Shown: one piece after another, positions 54,558-63,801 of the stretch | Numbering within the stretch: the stretch's first letter is position 1 | Layout of the letters: every line of letters begins with the position of its first letter | DNA from: Winogradskyella ursingii | GTDB taxonomy: Bacteria; Bacteroidota; Bacteroidia; Flavobacteriales; Flavobacteriaceae | Reading direction: 5' to 3' | Length of the DNA stretch: 64,000 nt | Assembly: GCF_013403975.1 (NCBI RefSeq) | Contig: NZ_JABFDH010000005.1 | Coordinates: 248,001 to 312,000, forward strand | Notes under the pieces: generated by a model | Told to the model about the DNA's origin: nothing | Database searches by the model: none | What the model saw: the letters and a program-made list of their open reading frames with translations, nothing else | Program-made: the position numbers and the translations under genes

Positions 54558-56825
54558 ATGGCGTTTGATATCGACATGATTAAAGAGGTATATAGTAATA
54601 TCACAGAGCGTGTAAATGCTGCAAGAGATATTGTTGGTAAACCATTAACACTTTCTGAAAAAATATTATATTCTCATCTTTGGGATGGAACCACGGACAA
54701 AGCCTTTATAAGAGGTAAAGATTATGTGGATTTTGCTCCAGATCGTGTTGCATGTCAAGATGCTACAGCTCAGATGGCACTTTTGCAATTTATGCAAGCA
54801 GGTAAGCCAAAAGTGGCCGTGCCAACTACCGTACATTGTGATCACTTAATCCAAGCTAAGGAAGGTGCAGCAACCGATTTAAAAAATGCTAATAGCACAA
54901 GTAGTGAGGTATTTGATTTTTTGGAATCTGTATCAAATAAATATGGTATTGGGTTTTGGAAACCTGGTGCAGGAATCATACATCAAGTAGTATTAGAAAA
55001 TTATGCATTTCCAGGAGGAATGATGATTGGTACCGATTCGCACACAGTTAATGCTGGAGGATTAGGAATGGTAGCCATTGGGGTAGGTGGAGCAGATGCG
55101 GTAGATGTTATGGCAGGTATGGCTTGGGAGCTTAAATTTCCAAAATTAATTGGTGTAAAATTAACAGGAAAACTTTCTGGATGGACTGCACCTAAGGATG
55201 TTATCTTAAAGGTAGCAGAAATTCTTACAGTAAAAGGGGGAACAGGAGCCATTGTGGAGTATTTTGGTCCAGGTGCATTGTCAATGTCTTGTACAGGAAA
55301 AGGTACTATTTGTAATATGGGGGCAGAGATTGGAGCAACGACTTCAACATTTGGTTATGATGATTCAATGGAGCGTTATCTGCGCGCAACCGATAGATCT
55401 GATGTTGCAGACGAGGCTAATAAAATTAGAGAATACCTTACGGCAGACGATGAAGTCTATGCCAACCCTGAGCAATATTTTGATCAAGTTATTGAAATTA
55501 ACTTATCGGAGTTGGGACCATTGTTAAATGGGCCTTTCACTCCAGATTTATCAACCGAAGTTGGTAAAGACATGACGGAAAAAGCCAAAAAGAATGATTG
55601 GCCAATGCAGGTAGAATGGGGATTGATAGGATCTTGTACCAATTCATCTTACGAAGATTTATCAAGAGCAGCTTCGATTGCTCAACAAGCTTTAGATAAA
55701 GGTCTGAAGACCAAAGCAGAGTTTGGAATAAATCCAGGTTCTGAGCAGGTGAGATATACAGCACATCGTGATGGTATCCTTCAAGTGTTTGAAAAATTGG
55801 ACGCGAAGATATTTACCAACGCTTGTGGTCCATGTATTGGCCAATGGGCAAGATATAACGATCCAAAAAATGCACCTAAAAATAGTATCGTGCATTCGTT
55901 TAACAGAAACTTTGCTAAACGTGCAGACGGTAATCCAAATACGCATGCATTTGTTGCCTCACCAGAGATTACGGCAGCAATAGCTATTGCCGGAAGATTG
56001 GATTTTAATCCATTGACCGACAAATTGATCAATGAAAATGGAGAAGAAGTAATGTTAGACGAACCAACAGGATGGGAATTGCCACCAAAAGGGTTTGAGG
56101 TAAAGGAAAATGGTTATTTAGCTCCAGTGGAAGATGGTAGTGGAGTTGAAATTAAAGTCGACTCTGAATCTGAACGTTTACAATTGTTAGACCCTTTTAC
56201 TCCATTAGGAGATTCTATAACAGGTGCTAAACTATTAATAAAAGCCTTTGGAAAATGTACTACAGATCACATTTCTATGGCAGGACCATGGTTACGTTTT
56301 AGAGGACATTTAGACAACATTGCGAACAATACTTTGATTGGTGCTGTTAATGCGTATAACAAGAAGACAAATTTTGTAAAAAATCAATTAACTGGTGAAT
56401 TTGCAGGTGTACCAGATACGGCTAGAGCTTATAAGAAAGCTGGAATAAAGTCCGTTGTAGTTGGTGACCACAATTATGGAGAAGGTTCTTCGAGAGAACA
56501 TGCGGCTATGCAACCTAGACATTTGGGTGTTGCTGCTGTAATCGTAAAATCATTTGCTAGGATTCATGAAACGAACCTTAAAAAACAAGGGATGTTAGGT
56601 TTAACATTTGCTAATGAGGCAGATTACGACTTAATTCAAGAAGATGATACTTTTAACTTTACAGATTTAAATGAATTTGCACCAGATAAACAACTGCATG
56701 TTGAAGTCGTTCATGCAGATGGCAGTAAAGATCTTATTGCATTGAATCATACCTATAATGCTGCTCAAATTAAGTGGTACAATGAGGGATCTGCTTTAAA
56801 CTTAATAAAAAAGCAAAACGCATAA
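54558..56825 (+). CDS. acn: Aconitate hydratase
   Basis: The 755-residue enzyme interconverts citrate and isocitrate in the TCA cycle. The size and motif order match the mitochondrial-type aconitase. [4Fe-4S]-binding parts: [11 protein letters not shown] and [11 protein letters not shown], plus [12 protein letters not shown] and [14 protein letters not shown]. The C-terminal swivel domain has [19 protein letters not shown]. All key residues seem intact. Single-gene unit, with its own terminator. Confidence 0.97.
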   Translation: MAFDIDMIKEVYSNITERVNAARDIVGKPLTLSEKILYSHLWDGTTDKAFIRGKDYVDFAPDRVACQDATAQMALLQFMQAGKPKVAVPTTVHCDHLIQAKEGAATDLKNANSTSSEVFDFLESVSNKYGIGFWKPGAGIIHQVVLENYAFPGGMMIGTDSHTVNAGGLGMVAIGVGGADAVDVMAGMAWELKFPKLIGVKLTGKLSGWTAPKDVILKVAEILTVKGGTGAIVEYFGPGALSMSCTGKGTICNMGAEIGATTSTFGYDDSMERYLRATDRSDVADEANKIREYLTADDEVYANPEQYFDQVIEINLSELGPLLNGPFTPDLSTEVGKDMTEKAKKNDWPMQVEWGLIGSCTNSSYEDLSRAASIAQQALDKGLKTKAEFGINPGSEQVRYTAHRDGILQVFEKLDAKIFTNACGPCIGQWARYNDPKNAPKNSIVHSFNRNFAKRADGNPNTHAFVASPEITAAIAIAGRLDFNPLTDKLINENGEEVMLDEPTGWELPPKGFEVKENGYLAPVEDGSGVEIKVDSESERLQLLDPFTPLGDSITGAKLLIKAFGKCTTDHISMAGPWLRFRGHLDNIANNTLIGAVNAYNKKTNFVKNQLTGEFAGVPDTARAYKKAGIKSVVVGDHNYGEGSSREHAAMQPRHLGVAAVIVKSFARIHETNLKKQGMLGLTFANEADYDLIQEDDTFNFTDLNEFAPDKQLHVEVVHADGSKDLIALNHTYNAAQIKWYNEGSALNLIKKQNA

Positions 56826-56847
56826 GCATTAGATTACTAAAAAAATG

Positions 56848-56874
56848 AAACCCTTAGTTTACCGCTGAGGGTTT
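56848..56874 (+). terminator. Intrinsic terminator after acn
   Basis: A 10-base-pair stem (AAACCCTTAG / CTGAGGGTTT, with one G-T pair) with the loop TTTACCG is followed by TTTT, 23 bases after the acn stop. Confidence 0.9.
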
Positions 56875-56943
56875 TTTTAATCTTTTTTTGAAAGGAAATG
56901 CGAATATTACAGTCTTATTGTTGCACTTCATTACTTTGAAACT

Positions 56944-57513
56944 ATGGCGAGATCAAAACGAAGCATTTTAATGAACATAATAATTTTAGTAATTATTATT
57001 TTGTTGATAATTCCTAAAACGCGAGTTGCATTTCAAATTTTCCTTCATAGAGGATGGAGTTATATCAATCAATCTTCACTAATTGCCGAAGAGGAAAGAA
57101 AAACTATTGACTATACAGACTGGAAGTTGATTTCCGAAGATGGCAATACTATTAATTTTGAAGATACCTCGGGTGAAGTTGTATTTATTAATTTATGGGC
57201 AACATGGTGTCCTCCCTGTATTGCAGAAATGCCAAGTCTTCAATTATTGTACGATGATTATAAAGACAAAGTGAGTTTTTTATTTATAACGAGTGATAAT
57301 TTTGAAAGAGTACAGAACTTTAAAACCAAAAACGATTACACTTTTGAAACGCATCGCATCATTTCGGGTTCTCAAAAAGAATTTAGAACCAGTTCAATTC
57401 CCAGAACATTTGTCATTAATAAAAACGGCGAAATTGTAATTGATGAGTCTGGTGCTATTGATTGGAATAGCTCTAAAATTAGGGCGCAATTAGACGAACT
57501 ACTGGCTAAATAG
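56944..57513 (+). CDS. TlpA-family thioredoxin-like protein
   Basis: The 189-residue protein has an N-terminal membrane anchor (about 9-23) and a periplasmic thioredoxin fold. The redox motif is WCPPC with C89 and C92 in NLWATWCPPCIAEMPSLQ. The cis-Pro region is SSIPRTFVIN. It fits the TlpA/ResA type that reduces apocytochromes or other periplasmic disulfides. It converges with crtZ with a 2-base gap. Confidence 0.92.
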   Translation: MARSKRSILMNIIILVIIILLIIPKTRVAFQIFLHRGWSYINQSSLIAEEERKTIDYTDWKLISEDGNTINFEDTSGEVVFINLWATWCPPCIAEMPSLQLLYDDYKDKVSFLFITSDNFERVQNFKTKNDYTFETHRIISGSQKEFRTSSIPRTFVINKNGEIVIDESGAIDWNSSKIRAQLDELLAK

Positions 57514-57515
57514 TT

Positions 57516-57962
57516 TTATTTAAAATATTTAAACGGAACAATAAGCATCCCAAAATTTTCTCCTTTGTTCTTTCCTAAATGTTTATGGTGTATTTTATGA
57601 GCACGCCTTACGCCTCTCGCATATTTATTATCTATATTACGTAGCCATTTGAAACGTTGATGAATAAAAATGTCATGAACTACAAAATATGCAATGCCGT
57701 AAAACAAAATGCCTAGGCCTATAGGTAAAGTGTACCAAACATCTTCGTAATTCCAAAGATAAAAGCATACCATACTTACTACTGCATAGAAAATAAAAAA
57801 CGCATCGTTTCTCTCAAACCAACTATCGTGGTCTTTTTGATGATGATCTTTGTGTAAATTCCATAGAAAACCATGCATGATGTATTTATGCGTAAACCAT
57901 GCATTAAACTCCATGATAAAAAATGTACCTAAAAAAATTAGTATCCAAAAAATAGTTTGCAT
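57516..57962 (-). CDS. crtZ: Beta-carotene hydroxylase
   Basis: The 148-residue membrane di-iron enzyme adds hydroxyls to both rings of beta-carotene to give zeaxanthin. Histidine motifs are intact: HKYIMHG, HKDHHQKDHD, HDIFIHQRF and HKIHHKHLG, with three or four membrane segments between them. Short form typical of bacterial CrtZ. It is the last gene of the leftward merR-crtI-crtB-crtZ run, 18 bases after crtB. Confidence 0.95.
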   Translation of the reverse strand: MQTIFWILIFLGTFFIMEFNAWFTHKYIMHGFLWNLHKDHHQKDHDSWFERNDAFFIFYAVVSMVCFYLWNYEDVWYTLPIGLGILFYGIAYFVVHDIFIHQRFKWLRNIDNKYARGVRRAHKIHHKHLGKNKGENFGMLIVPFKYFK

Positions 57963-57980
57963 AATAGTTCTTTTATAATG

Positions 57981-58820
57981 TTATAATAAATTTAATTGAT
58001 ATTTTACGTAGCTTCTCGTTAAGAGTTCTACCTTTTTGTAATTTGGTACTCTAATTCTGGTTGATTTTATTTCGAGAGCTGGTGTTTTCTTTAGTTTTTC
58101 TAACAATTTACTATAATAGCGATAAGCCATAAATACACCAAATTTCGCATCAATTGGCAACCTTTTTATTCCTTTTAAGCCCTCTGCAAAATCTGCTTCA
58201 ATATCATTAATTATAGCTTCTTTAGAAGCTTCATCCAATTGATTTAAATCTGTATTTGGAAAATACGTACGGCTTAAATCTTCAAAATCGGCTTTGAGGT
58301 CACGCAGAAAATTAACCTTTTGAAATGCAGAACCCAATCGCATAGCAGAAGCTTTTAAATCGTTATATTTTTCTTCCTCACCCTTAACGAAAACTTTTAA
58401 ACACATAAGCCCTACAACATCGGCAGAACCGTAAATATAGTCGCGATATTCCTGCTCGGTTAAATAATCTGTTTTATGCAGATCCAACCGCATACTTTTC
58501 ATAAAGGCATTAACCAAATGTTTGTCTATACTGTATTTATGAAATGTTTCTTGAAATGAATTTAAAATAGGGTTCAGACTTATTTTGTCCGTTAAAGCCA
58601 ATTCTAAATCATTTTCAAAATGTTTAAAGAGCTTTTCCTTATCATAATCGTGGAAAGTATCTACAATTTCATCAGCAAACCTAACAAAACCATAAATGTT
58701 ATAAATGTCTTGCCTTATACTGTCCGACAACATTTTGGTCGCCATAGAAAAAGAAGTGCTATAAGCATTGGTTACTGCTTTGCTGCACTCTTTGGAAACG
58801 TTGTCAAAAATAGATTTCAT
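57981..58820 (-). CDS. crtB: Phytoene synthase
   Basis: The 279-residue prenyl synthase joins two GGPP to phytoene. Aspartate-rich site 1 is DEIVD at 50-54 in YGFVRFADEIVDTFHD, and site 2 is at about residues 174-178 in NFLRDLKADFEDLSRTYFP. Magnesium-binding residues are complete. It lies 47 bases after crtI and 18 bases before crtZ on the same strand. The first pathway step, GGPP synthase, is not in this window. Confidence 0.95.
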   Translation of the reverse strand: MKSIFDNVSKECSKAVTNAYSTSFSMATKMLSDSIRQDIYNIYGFVRFADEIVDTFHDYDKEKLFKHFENDLELALTDKISLNPILNSFQETFHKYSIDKHLVNAFMKSMRLDLHKTDYLTEQEYRDYIYGSADVVGLMCLKVFVKGEEEKYNDLKASAMRLGSAFQKVNFLRDLKADFEDLSRTYFPNTDLNQLDEASKEAIINDIEADFAEGLKGIKRLPIDAKFGVFMAYRYYSKLLEKLKKTPALEIKSTRIRVPNYKKVELLTRSYVKYQLNLL

Positions 58821-58867
58821 AAATTAATATTGTGTTTGTTTTTAGATTCTTATAATCTATTTTCAAT

Positions 58868-60322
58868 TTAATGTTTATCGATCAATTCGGCCACCAATTT
58901 CCCTGAAATTAATGACGGTGGTACTCCCGGTCCAGGCACGGTAAGTTGCCCAGTAAAGTAAAGTCCATTTACTTTTTTACTCTTTAGTTTTGGTCTTAAA
59001 AAAGCAGTTTGCATTAATGTATTTGCCATACCATATGCATTACCTTTATAAGAATTGTAATCTTCAATAAAATCATTTACACAATAGGATTCTTTAAAAA
59101 GTACATGGTCTTTCACATGTTGCTTAGTTCGTTTTTCAAATCTATCGATGATTATATCAAAATATTTATCTCTTAATCCACTAGTATCCTCTAATCCTGG
59201 TGCGATGGGAATTAAGAAAAAACCTGTTTCACTTCCCTCCGGAGCCATGCTCTTATCGGTAACAGATGGAAAGTTAACATAAAATAATGGATTTTCAGGC
59301 CATTTTGGATCATCGTAAATTTCCTCAGCATGTGCTTCAAAATCAGTGTCAAAAAACAAATTATGATGCTCAACATTCTTAAGTTTTTTATTGAAGCCTA
59401 CATAAAATAATAATGAAGATGGCGCAAACGTGCGTTTCTCCCAATAGCTTTCACTGTATTGTCTGTGTTCTTTATTTAATAGCGTTTCAGAATGGTGATA
59501 ATCGGCGCCGCTGAGAATGATGTCAGACATAACCTCTTCTCCATTGACTAAAATAGAATGTGCCTTGCCATCATAAACATTTATTTTCTCAACATTACTT
59601 TCTGTATTAATAGAAACACCAAGTGATTCTGCAAGATTTTTCATAGCTTTAATCACTTCGTACATTCCGCCTTTAGGATGCCAAGTGCCAAGACCAAAAT
59701 CTGCATAATTCATAAAACTATAAAATGAAGGAGTTTGGTTGGGTTTTGCTCCCAGAAAAAGTACTGGAAACTCTAAGGTTGAAATAAGTTTAGGGTTACT
59801 GAATTTTTTTCGAACCTCTGAACTTATCGTTTTAAAGAACTGGTCAACTCTTGTAATCGTTTCTTTTGTCACTAATTCAAAAGGGGAAATACCTGGTTTT
59901 AAAACTACTTTATTTATAGCTATATCGTAATGCTCTTGTGCTCTTGCTATAAATTGGCGTAAAGGTTGAGAACTTCCTGGCTCTATTCTTTCGAACTCCT
60001 CGCAAATTTGGTCCATATGATCACCAATTGTAATGGTGTCGTCTGAAAAGAAAATTTTGTATGCCGGACTTAGTTTGTCTAATTGATAATAATCCGATGT
60101 GGATTTACCAAAATCATTAAAAAACTTTTCAAATATATCTGGCATCCAGTACCAGCTTGGACCAATGTCAAAAGTAAAACCATCTTTTGTTATTTGTCTT
60201 GCTCTCCCTCCGACGCTGCTGTTTTTTTCAAAAATAGTCACTTTATGGCCTGCTTTGGCCAAATAGCAGGATGCAGATAGCGCAGAAAAACCCGAACCAA
60301 TTATAGAAATGATTTTGCTCAT
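58868..60322 (-). CDS. crtI: Phytoene desaturase
   Basis: The 484-residue FAD enzyme converts phytoene to lycopene. The FAD motif is IGSGFSALSASCYLAKAG (residues 7-24) with GGRARQ after it; the C-terminal motif is GLYFTGQLTVPGPGVPPSLISGK, split here. The start is 6 bases after the MerR-like gene, and crtB follows after 47 bases. Length fits the CrtI type (480-510). Confidence 0.96.
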   Translation of the reverse strand: MSKIISIIGSGFSALSASCYLAKAGHKVTIFEKNSSVGGRARQITKDGFTFDIGPSWYWMPDIFEKFFNDFGKSTSDYYQLDKLSPAYKIFFSDDTITIGDHMDQICEEFERIEPGSSQPLRQFIARAQEHYDIAINKVVLKPGISPFELVTKETITRVDQFFKTISSEVRKKFSNPKLISTLEFPVLFLGAKPNQTPSFYSFMNYADFGLGTWHPKGGMYEVIKAMKNLAESLGVSINTESNVEKINVYDGKAHSILVNGEEVMSDIILSGADYHHSETLLNKEHRQYSESYWEKRTFAPSSLLFYVGFNKKLKNVEHHNLFFDTDFEAHAEEIYDDPKWPENPLFYVNFPSVTDKSMAPEGSETGFFLIPIAPGLEDTSGLRDKYFDIIIDRFEKRTKQHVKDHVLFKESYCVNDFIEDYNSYKGNAYGMANTLMQTAFLRPKLKSKKVNGLYFTGQLTVPGPGVPPSLISGKLVAELIDKH

Positions 60323-60328
60323 TAGTAA

Positions 60329-61228
60329 TTAGACTTTATCTATTAAAGATTGTATAGAATTATAGGTTTTTATTTGCTCTGGTAATTTGTCAGTATTTAA
60401 AGAGGATAACATCTTGCCTAAAATCCAAAACTCTGATGTATCGTCTTTTAGTAATGTGTTTTCAAATTCTTTAATGTAGTTTTTTATGGAATTTTTATCG
60501 GGATTTATAGTAAAATAAGATACAAAGATGATATTATCATAATAGTTATGTAGGTCTGCCAGACTTTTCAATGGAACACTTTGACCTAAAAATATAGATT
60601 GATATCCTCTGTAAATCAATTGATGATTTATAAACATGAGACCTAGCTCGTGAATTTCGTTTTCCGGGAGATAGAGCACAAAAGTTTTATTCGATTTATT
60701 AATTTTTTTTGCTTGAATAAGCTCTGTGTTTACCAATATTTTTTGCCTAATTAAGGTAGTTATAAAATGCTCATGTGCTGGTGTTATCGTATCCGTTTGC
60801 CATAAAAGACCTATCTCGTTTAATAGGGGAATAAATATTTCGTAAAATATTTCACTAAAATTCTTATCCTTTAGTAAGCTTTCGTAAGTATTATAGAACA
60901 ATATTTGGTCAAAATTCAGCATGGCCAACTTAAGAGAATTGATTGCGTGGTTTTCAATATTATCATCAACTGCAATTTCCCTAACTAACGCAGGTATTTT
61001 AGATTCTTCAATGGTTGCTATTTTAGAAATTTTATAACCATTATTGTTAAGATAACTTACGTTGAGCAATTTTTGAAAACTCGGTAAATCGTAATATCTA
61101 ATGTTTGTTTCTGTACGTTTAGGTTCAAGAAGATTATAGCGTTTTTCCCAAATTCTTATAGTATGTGCTTTAACACCAGTTAAATTTTCGAGATCTTTAA
61201 TACTAAATCTATTCTTTATATTGTTCAT
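60329..61228 (-). CDS. MerR-type regulator with B12-binding domain (CarH/LitR-like)
   Basis: The 299-residue protein has an N-terminal MerR helix-turn-helix (FSIKDLENLTGVKAHTIRIWEKRY, split at about 8-31, and RTETNIRYYDL). Then comes a helical bundle and a C-terminal cobalamin-binding Rossmann domain. CarH signature residues are kept: W143, then nine residues, then E153-H154, and E191-x-H193-x2-G196 in place of DxHxxG. In CarH, adenosylcobalamin bound there makes a dark repressor that light inactivates. It heads the operon crtI-crtB-crtZ with a 6-base gap to crtI, so it likely controls its own operon by light. Binding of B12 is not proven by sequence. Confidence 0.85.
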   Translation of the reverse strand: MNNIKNRFSIKDLENLTGVKAHTIRIWEKRYNLLEPKRTETNIRYYDLPSFQKLLNVSYLNNNGYKISKIATIEESKIPALVREIAVDDNIENHAINSLKLAMLNFDQILFYNTYESLLKDKNFSEIFYEIFIPLLNEIGLLWQTDTITPAHEHFITTLIRQKILVNTELIQAKKINKSNKTFVLYLPENEIHELGLMFINHQLIYRGYQSIFLGQSVPLKSLADLHNYYDNIIFVSYFTINPDKNSIKNYIKEFENTLLKDDTSEFWILGKMLSSLNTDKLPEQIKTYNSIQSLIDKV

Positions 61229-61249
61229 GTTTTGCTAAAAAAGTCTAAA

Positions 61250-61257
61250 CAAAAATA
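61250..61257 (-). promoter_or_regulatory. -7 box of the carotenoid operon
   Basis: Minus-strand TATTTTTG lies 21 bases upstream of the MerR-like start. The -33 element is weak. The nearby AT-rich stretch up to about 61320 would hold the operator, but no clean palindrome can be named by eye. Confidence 0.45.
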
Positions 61258-61359
61258 AGGTATTAAGTAAGAAGTTGGTTATAATTAACAAAAATTAAAT
61301 AAAATTATTTGAAAAGTGGGATTTTGTGATCTCGAAGATTCACCAATTGAAAAATAAAG

Positions 61360-61443
61360 TGCGCACGAGAAGACTCGAACTTCCACGGACTAATGTCCAC
61401 CAACCCCTCAAGCTGGCGCGTCTACCAATTCCGCCACGTGCGC
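61360..61443 (-). tRNA. tRNA-Leu (GAG)
   Basis: 84 nt on the minus strand with a complete cloverleaf. Acceptor stem is GCGCACG / CGTGCGC with discriminator A. The anticodon stem is CCAGC / GTTGG around TTGAGGG, giving anticodon GAG (codon CUC). A long variable arm and the T-loop (TCGAGTC) are present. No CCA is encoded. Confidence 0.95.
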
Positions 61444-61499
61444 AAATATCAATAAGTAAAGATAAAAAAAAAGTTAAGCTTAGGTTGCTTAACTTTTAG

Positions 61500-61572
61500 T
61501 GACCAGTCTGGGGCTCGAACCCAGGACCCTCTCCTTAAAAGGGAGATGCTCTACCAACTGAGCTAACTGGTC
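61500..61572 (-). tRNA. tRNA-Lys (TTT)
   Basis: 73 nt on the minus strand. Acceptor stem is GACCAGT / ACTGGTC with discriminator A. The anticodon loop CTTTTAA, with stem TCTCC / GGAGA, gives anticodon TTT. The T-loop TTCGAGC is standard. It is transcribed before tRNA-Leu, with a 56-base spacer. No CCA is encoded. Confidence 0.97.
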
Positions 61573-61597
61573 AAAATGTGTTTCTCTAACGAGGGTG

Positions 61598-61627
61598 CAA
61601 ATATAAAATGTTTAATTAATAAAACAA
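61598..61627 (-). promoter_or_regulatory. Promoter of the tRNA-Lys/tRNA-Leu pair
   Basis: On the minus strand, TTG (61627-61625), a 19-base spacer and TATATTTG (61605-61598) form a full Bacteroidota promoter, 25 bases before the tRNA-Lys 5' end. Confidence 0.75.
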
Positions 61628-61701
61628 TACTTTTTTTATTTAAATTTTCGTTTTTTTGTTGTGCGGAATTGTATTGTTTTAATTATCAATTTATAAGGCT
61701 T

Positions 61702-62223
61702 ATGGTTATTGTTTTAATGGGATATATGGGTTGCGGAAAATCTACAATTGGTAAGCAATTGGCTACAGTTCTCAATTACAGTTTTTTAGATCTGGATGAT
61801 TACATTTCGAGTAAGGAAAAGATGATAGTACCTTCGATTTTTGAAAAAAAAGGTGAAATTTATTTCAGAAAAATGGAATCTAAGTATTTGGAGCGCATAA
61901 TCGTAAAAGAAAACAATCTAGTGCTCGCTTTGGGTGGTGGCACTCCTTGTTATGCAAATAATATGGAAGCACTTTTAAAAAATAAAAATGTAAAGACATT
62001 TTACCTAAAGCTACCAATAACGACCTTGGCAGAAAGATTGTTTACTGAAAAAGAAAAACGACCTTTAATAAGCCTTATCAAGGACAAAGAAATGCTTTTA
62101 GAGTTTATTGGAAAACATTTGTTTGAACGTACCCAATATTATAGTCAGGCCGAATTTAAGATCAATGGGGAAGGTAAGTCTGTAAAAACTATTGTAGAAG
62201 AAATTGTAACAACACTAGTCTAA
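61702..62223 (+). CDS. aroK: Shikimate kinase
   Basis: The 173-residue kinase phosphorylates shikimate at O3. The start is ATG 61702 (MVIVLMGYMG); reading from 61576 would run back through the tRNA promoter. Walker A GYMGCGKST is at 7-15, LDLDDYI carries the shikimate-binding Asp, FRKMESKYL the Arg-Glu pair, and ALGGGTPC the glycine-rich loop. Its last 9 bases overlap the end of the phosphoribosyltransferase gene on the other strand. Confidence 0.95.
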   Translation: MVIVLMGYMGCGKSTIGKQLATVLNYSFLDLDDYISSKEKMIVPSIFEKKGEIYFRKMESKYLERIIVKENNLVLALGGGTPCYANNMEALLKNKNVKTFYLKLPITTLAERLFTEKEKRPLISLIKDKEMLLEFIGKHLFERTQYYSQAEFKINGEGKSVKTIVEEIVTTLV

Positions 62224-62718
62224 AAAAACCTCGTAAGGTTTTTTAGAAAGACTCACATTGACATGCTCAAATAATGATGTCGATAATGAGATACCCTTAA
62301 AATCTGCTTTAACGGGATACTTTTTGTGATTTCTATTGACGAGAACGGCCGTTTTAAATTGTTTTAGCGGGACGTCGAGAAAATGTTTGATCCCATAGAT
62401 TAAAGTGCTCCCAGAATTTAAAACATCATCTACTAACACTAACGGCTTATTAGAATAATCCTCTTTTAGTAAAGACGTTTTTATGGGTTTGGTTGGTTCC
62501 TTTTTATCGATGGTCACTTTGCAAAGTGTGGAGGCAATTGGAGATATTTTATCCAATTGTTGCTTTATTTTTTTAGCCAATAAGTAACCGTTGCTTTCAA
62601 TACCAGCTATGATCAACTCCTTCTCATTAACATTGCTTTCGTAGATTTGATATGCAATCCTTCTTATTCGGTGCTCAATCTCTTTATGACTTAATATGGT
62701 ATTTTTGGTTAATGCCAT
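62215..62718 (-). CDS. Phosphoribosyltransferase family protein (PyrR-like)
   Basis: The 167-residue protein is counted from ATG 62718, which overlaps the upstream methyltransferase stop (TGATG). The PRPP-binding loop is LVLVDDVLNSGSTL, and IAGIESNGYLLAKKI is a PyrR-like segment. PyrR enzymes regulate pyrimidine operons or act as uracil phosphoribosyltransferases; here the product may only be an enzyme, because the RNA-binding residues cannot be checked by eye. It ends an overlapping run with hslR and the methyltransferase. Confidence 0.82.
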   Translation of the reverse strand: MALTKNTILSHKEIEHRIRRIAYQIYESNVNEKELIIAGIESNGYLLAKKIKQQLDKISPIASTLCKVTIDKKEPTKPIKTSLLKEDYSNKPLVLVDDVLNSGSTLIYGIKHFLDVPLKQFKTAVLVNRNHKKYPVKADFKGISLSTSLFEHVNVSLSKKPYEVFLD

Positions 62719-63305
62719 CACATCTTTTTTTCAAAGATAAAAAACAGTTCTTTATTGATTCTTACTTTTATTGAATTATATGCCGTTTCCAAAACTTTAA
62801 TTTCAAACTGTTCTTTAAACAGATTTACATATTCTTTTTTTGAGCCACCAAAAGGCGGCCCAGATTCTGTCAGTTCAAACTGAAACAGAAGTCCAGCGAG
62901 CTTTCCTTGTAGGTTTAGCAACTGATGCATTTTATCTACGTATCTTTCTCTTAAACTTGGTTGCAATGCGCAGAAAAATGTCTGTTCCAAAATCAAATCA
63001 AATTTATCTTCAAAGGCAAAGAAATCTGCATTAACTAATTGTTTTTTCGGAAAATTTGGAACTCTGTTGCTCAGGTTATTTAGTGGTGCTTCAGCAATAT
63101 CCAAAACATACACATTTTTAAAACCTTGATTCCATAAATATTCAGCTTCGTAGGCATTTCCAGCACCAGGTATTAAAATTTTAAGTTCTTTATTTTTTAA
63201 TTGGTCAATGTATGTTTTTAGTGGTGTGGATATGCTTCCTACATTCCATGCTGTTTCCTTTTCTATATACCTATTCTGCCAATAGTTTTTATCGAATTTA
63301 TTCAT
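62718..63305 (-). CDS. SAM-dependent methyltransferase, thiopurine methyltransferase-like
   Basis: The 195-residue protein is counted from ATG 63305, overlapping the hslR end by 8 bases. SAM motif I is KILIPGAGNAYEAEYLWNQG, followed by VYVLDIAEAPL and the YWQNRYIEKETAWNVG start typical of the TPMT family. Motif with LEQTFFCALQPSLRERY is also the TPMT pattern. Natural substrate is unknown. It is translationally coupled both to hslR before it and the phosphoribosyltransferase after it. Confidence 0.87.
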   Translation of the reverse strand: MNKFDKNYWQNRYIEKETAWNVGSISTPLKTYIDQLKNKELKILIPGAGNAYEAEYLWNQGFKNVYVLDIAEAPLNNLSNRVPNFPKKQLVNADFFAFEDKFDLILEQTFFCALQPSLRERYVDKMHQLLNLQGKLAGLLFQFELTESGPPFGGSKKEYVNLFKEQFEIKVLETAYNSIKVRINKELFFIFEKKM

Positions 63306-63666
63306 CCTCGTAAAAATCATCTATATCTCTTCGGTCTTTTTTGGTAGGTCTGCCAGTACCTTTTTTACGATAGTAATCCTTGCTGTATTTTAATAATTCT
63401 TTGGTTTCAAAAGCCTCTTTTGGGGTAGTGTCTGTACGGTAAATATCGACAAGTTTTGCACCAACTCTACTTGGTGGAATATCGTTAACTGTCAATTGAT
63501 ACATAATTTGGTCTTTACGTAATTCTATCTTATCGGTTGCATAAACCTCTCTTGATGGTTTTACTACATTTCCATTCACTTTCACGCGACCTTTTTTACA
63601 GGCCTGAGTAGCTATGTTACGGGTTTTGTAATAACGAACACACCATAAAAATTTGTCAACTCGCAT
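63298..63666 (-). CDS. hslR: S4 domain RNA-binding protein, Hsp15-like
   Basis: The 122-residue protein is counted from ATG 63666 (MRVDKFLWCVRYYKTRN); the upstream 13 codons lack family features. The S4 domain occupies about residues 1-60: RVDKFLW, KTRNIATQACKKGRVKVNG. A basic C-terminal part (KGTGRPTKKDRRD) binds RNA. Hsp15 rescues stalled 50S subunits carrying nascent chains. A TATTTTTG box lies 37 bases upstream (63703-63710, minus). It is the first gene of the overlapping run. Confidence 0.88.
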   Translation of the reverse strand: MRVDKFLWCVRYYKTRNIATQACKKGRVKVNGNVVKPSREVYATDKIELRKDQIMYQLTVNDIPPSRVGAKLVDIYRTDTTPKEAFETKELLKYSKDYYRKKGTGRPTKKDRRDIDDFYEDE

Positions 63667-63801
63667 ATATTTTTTACTAAAAAGTACGTTAATGTTATAG
63701 TGCAAAAATATTATATTATTGTATCTTGCACGTTATAAAAAAGCAATAATAAACCTTGTAAAGATTCTGTGGTTGGGTCTTACAAGAAATTACAAAAATT
63801 T

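Noticed and set aside
61576..61701. Longer aroK start
   Set aside because: The extension covers the tRNA promoter region and is unlike shikimate kinases; Walker A is correctly placed from ATG 61702.
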